From: DTU018 sp964618175 | GTDB taxonomy: Bacteria > Bacillota > Syntrophomonadia > Syntrophomonadales > Syntrophomonadaceae | Direction: 5' to 3' | Length of the DNA stretch: 52,268 nt | Assembly: GCA_964618175.1 (NCBI GenBank) | Contig: CAZTZX010000005.1 | Span: 1 to 52,268 of the forward strand | Part shown: positions 51,601 through 52,268 of the stretch, one piece after another | Numbering within the stretch: the first letter of the stretch is position 1 | Layout: the number at the start of each line of letters is the position of its first letter | The notes under the pieces: generated by a model | What the model was told of the DNA's origin: nothing | Databases searched by the model: none | What the model saw: the letters and a program-made list of their open reading frames with translations, nothing else | Program-made: the position numbers and the translations under genes

Positions 51601-52268
51601 TGGAAAATATCCGATAGTTTTAATATCTGAGGCTTAATCTGAGACAGAACTATATTATCCTTAAACGATACCGTTTTTCCAAGCATCATAGTAACTATAG
51701 ATTCGGCATAGGAGGCTGTATCTTCAATTGATGAAATTAGCATTTCCCACTTTTGCCTAAAACCGCCGCCCTTATGCCCGTCAACAGCCGCTTGAATCAT
51801 CCAGCCATCTATTGAATTAAATGAATTTACATATGATGTTAAATCTTCAATGGCTCGATCAGTAGGGTTATCCGCAAGAATACACGCTTTGGATTCGTGT
51901 TCAGCTATAATACAGCCTTTGGTATAATCACATCTAATCACCAAAGACAATGCTTCACCTATTCGATCAAGAGCGCTATAGCTTTCAGCTTCTGTATGTA
52001 TATCTGCAGAAAATGTAGCTGTAGACATAAGTAATTCTGGATTTGGTATTTCATAAGCTAATTCGGTTTCCTCTTCAGGCGTTATGCCTGCGTTGCTTCG
52101 ATATAGAAGATGCAACTCATCGACAGTTGCCGGAAGTGGGCGATAAAGACGTACTTTTCCAGGAATGTAGGACAATTCGTCGGCATAACTGTTAACAAAT
52201 TCTGCGGCTTTGGCAGGTGAAAAACTATCACCATTATAAACAATAGGCTCAAATTCACGATACTTAAT
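48684..52268 (-). CDS. large superfamily 1 helicase with C-terminal DUF559/Vsr-like nuclease (5' end beyond window)
   Basis: 1194 residues are visible, and the frame stays open through the right edge without a stop, so the start is outside. The order is a long helical region (1-580), then helicase motifs II VIVDEASQSD (about 596), III VGDDKQVSP (about 619), MLREHFRCVP (about 675), V SHFQGDERDVI and VI YNVAASRAKDQLWI (about 830), the DNA2/NAM7 (AAA_11/AAA_12) type. A PD-(D/E)xK nuclease follows (RIDMVV, IAVECDGEQYHS; D914, E927, D929), then an acidic linker and a basic C-terminal domain. Walker A is not present and must lie upstream. A DNA repair or anti-phage role is inferred. Confidence 0.92.
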   Translation of the reverse strand: MKYREFEPIVYNGDSFSPAKAAEFVNSYADELSYIPGKVRLYRPLPATVDELHLLYRSNAGITPEEETELAYEIPNPELLMSTATFSADIHTEAESYSALDRIGEALSLVIRCDYTKGCIIAEHESKACILADNPTDRAIEDLTSYVNSFNSIDGWMIQAAVDGHKGGGFRQKWEMLISSIEDTASYAESIVTMMLGKTVSFKDNIVLSQIKPQILKLSDIFQRKGKVTKIDFLFNKSLENAFSLVTINGNTVTSSDDCTIILRHIELLEKRAGTEMLWDELMAKQDSPSFSTLGDEPEEICRQRIPNIRRYLDWYQNEFAQFTSLIDAAGLNSEVIFDYSDLDSVLVRTEKILKSIHHIVPLYIRAATLFLQLSTIRQRRQHAISILSEGKCKNSTICIAAISALREKEIERYEDGYRRLSQLFEKYTLQAKRIDVLAKIESVAPAWATAIAAREGIHGETVCPDTIEQAWKWKQFAGIIEEITAEPFEELQSKAVMLSKELRGKTAELAANKAWYHLLLRTERNLETKQALVGWKLTVKKIGKGTGKNAPALRKQARDLMAKCQAAVPAWIMPVGKALESLDPSQNCFDVVIVDEASQSDVSALAIMYLAKKVIIVGDDKQVSPMAVGVDIDRMNALREMYIKDVIPNWHLYDAKTSLYDITGTTYQPLMLREHFRCVPDIIGYSNKLSYDFKIRPLRDASNCIVVPPVVNYRVFNGQREGRRKINIEEAESVVSLMMACMEQPEYERETFGAISLLGDDQAKLIQQIIFKRLEPSVIEERRILCGNASHFQGDERDVIFLSTVDSNEGDGPLKLSGEGVDQSTKQRYNVAASRAKDQLWIIHSLDYSKDLKSGDMRRDLLEYADNPQAFSRLAEAIEAKAESPFEETVGKSLVAAGYHISQQWEVGAYRIDMVVQYKGEKIAVECDGEQYHSGEEKVRADMERQTILERMGWRFIRIRGSEYYRDPEGTMVRVINELNNYGIFQESMIEPIANTTSSELLSRVKIRAMQIMDEWHNGDEETVEDGDDSKNKMLPIITASPQVLRPESKKREEKAITTKQAEDLVRVSTDKHETSTSENPTDSSLESSNVVSGSRMIQNKSAPETAKMNNVGRTKAQRAFTKRGGDILHRLKQEHIHYIDKREQSGIIWVPFSSTAKENFENIASNSGYRFSFEPRGSSSTGNKPAWRIMVT

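Overview
The window looks like a draft or metagenomic scaffold (two runs of exactly 100 N, at 21773-21872 and 38954-39053) from an endospore-forming, flagellated Firmicute of the class Clostridia. A Syntrophomonas-like lineage is my best guess, inferred from gene content and not proven. The reasons are sigH, disA, spoIIID and spoIID; the ctsR-mcsA-mcsB-clpC heat-shock operon; a Cys T-box; an mbl/flagellar pair; a ThyX-type thymidylate synthase; and gene order that follows Bacillus subtilis in long blocks. Almost everything lies on the minus strand, so operons read right to left.

Block 1 (1-21470) matches the Bacillus ctsR-to-sigH neighbourhood. Reading on the minus strand: ctsR, mcsA, mcsB and clpC (protein quality control); radA and disA (recombination and c-di-AMP); a yacL-like PIN/TRAM gene; ispD and ispF (isoprenoids); gltX; a Cys-specific T-box controlling cysE and cysS; mrnC; thyX; rlmB; and sigH. 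It ends in a tRNA-Thr, tRNA-Tyr and initiator tRNA cluster cut by the window edge. Two departures stand out: thyX sits between mrnC and rlmB, and no yacP-like gene lies between rlmB and sigH. A plus-strand island (9808-14116) is inserted between yacL and disA. It holds a small conserved gene and a three-gene MacB-like ABC system with a large extracellular beta-rich protein.

Block 2 (21891-48300) matches a different part of the Bacillus map. Reading on the minus strand: a radical SAM gene, a YhaM-like exoribonuclease, rpmE, a DUF1385 gene, prfA, prmC, tsaC, mntP, ywlE, rpiB, glyA, a dCMP deaminase gene and mazG. Next come atpZ and the F1Fo ATP synthase genes atpB to atpC, two small membrane-protein genes, ywmB, murA, spoIID, spoIIID, mbl and one flagellar rod gene. 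A TagA-type glycosyltransferase and an unusual FtsA-like ATPase with repeated VNG modules finish the block. The first N gap lies at the junction with block 1.

The right edge (48415-52268) is accessory. It carries a very large superfamily 1 helicase fused to a DUF559/Vsr-like nuclease, cut off by the window end, followed at 14 nt by a YdbC/PC4-like single-strand DNA-binding protein. This pair is the best candidate here for an under-described defence or repair module.

Functional links inside the window: McsB (arginine kinase), ClpC (protease unfoldase) and YwlE (arginine phosphatase) form a phospho-arginine cycle. dCMP deaminase makes dUMP for ThyX, with GlyA making the methylene-THF. PrfA and PrmC are the release factor and its modifier. 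Many starts were moved from the longest open frame to the codon with the best-placed Shine-Dalgarno sequence, and several are TTG or GTG.
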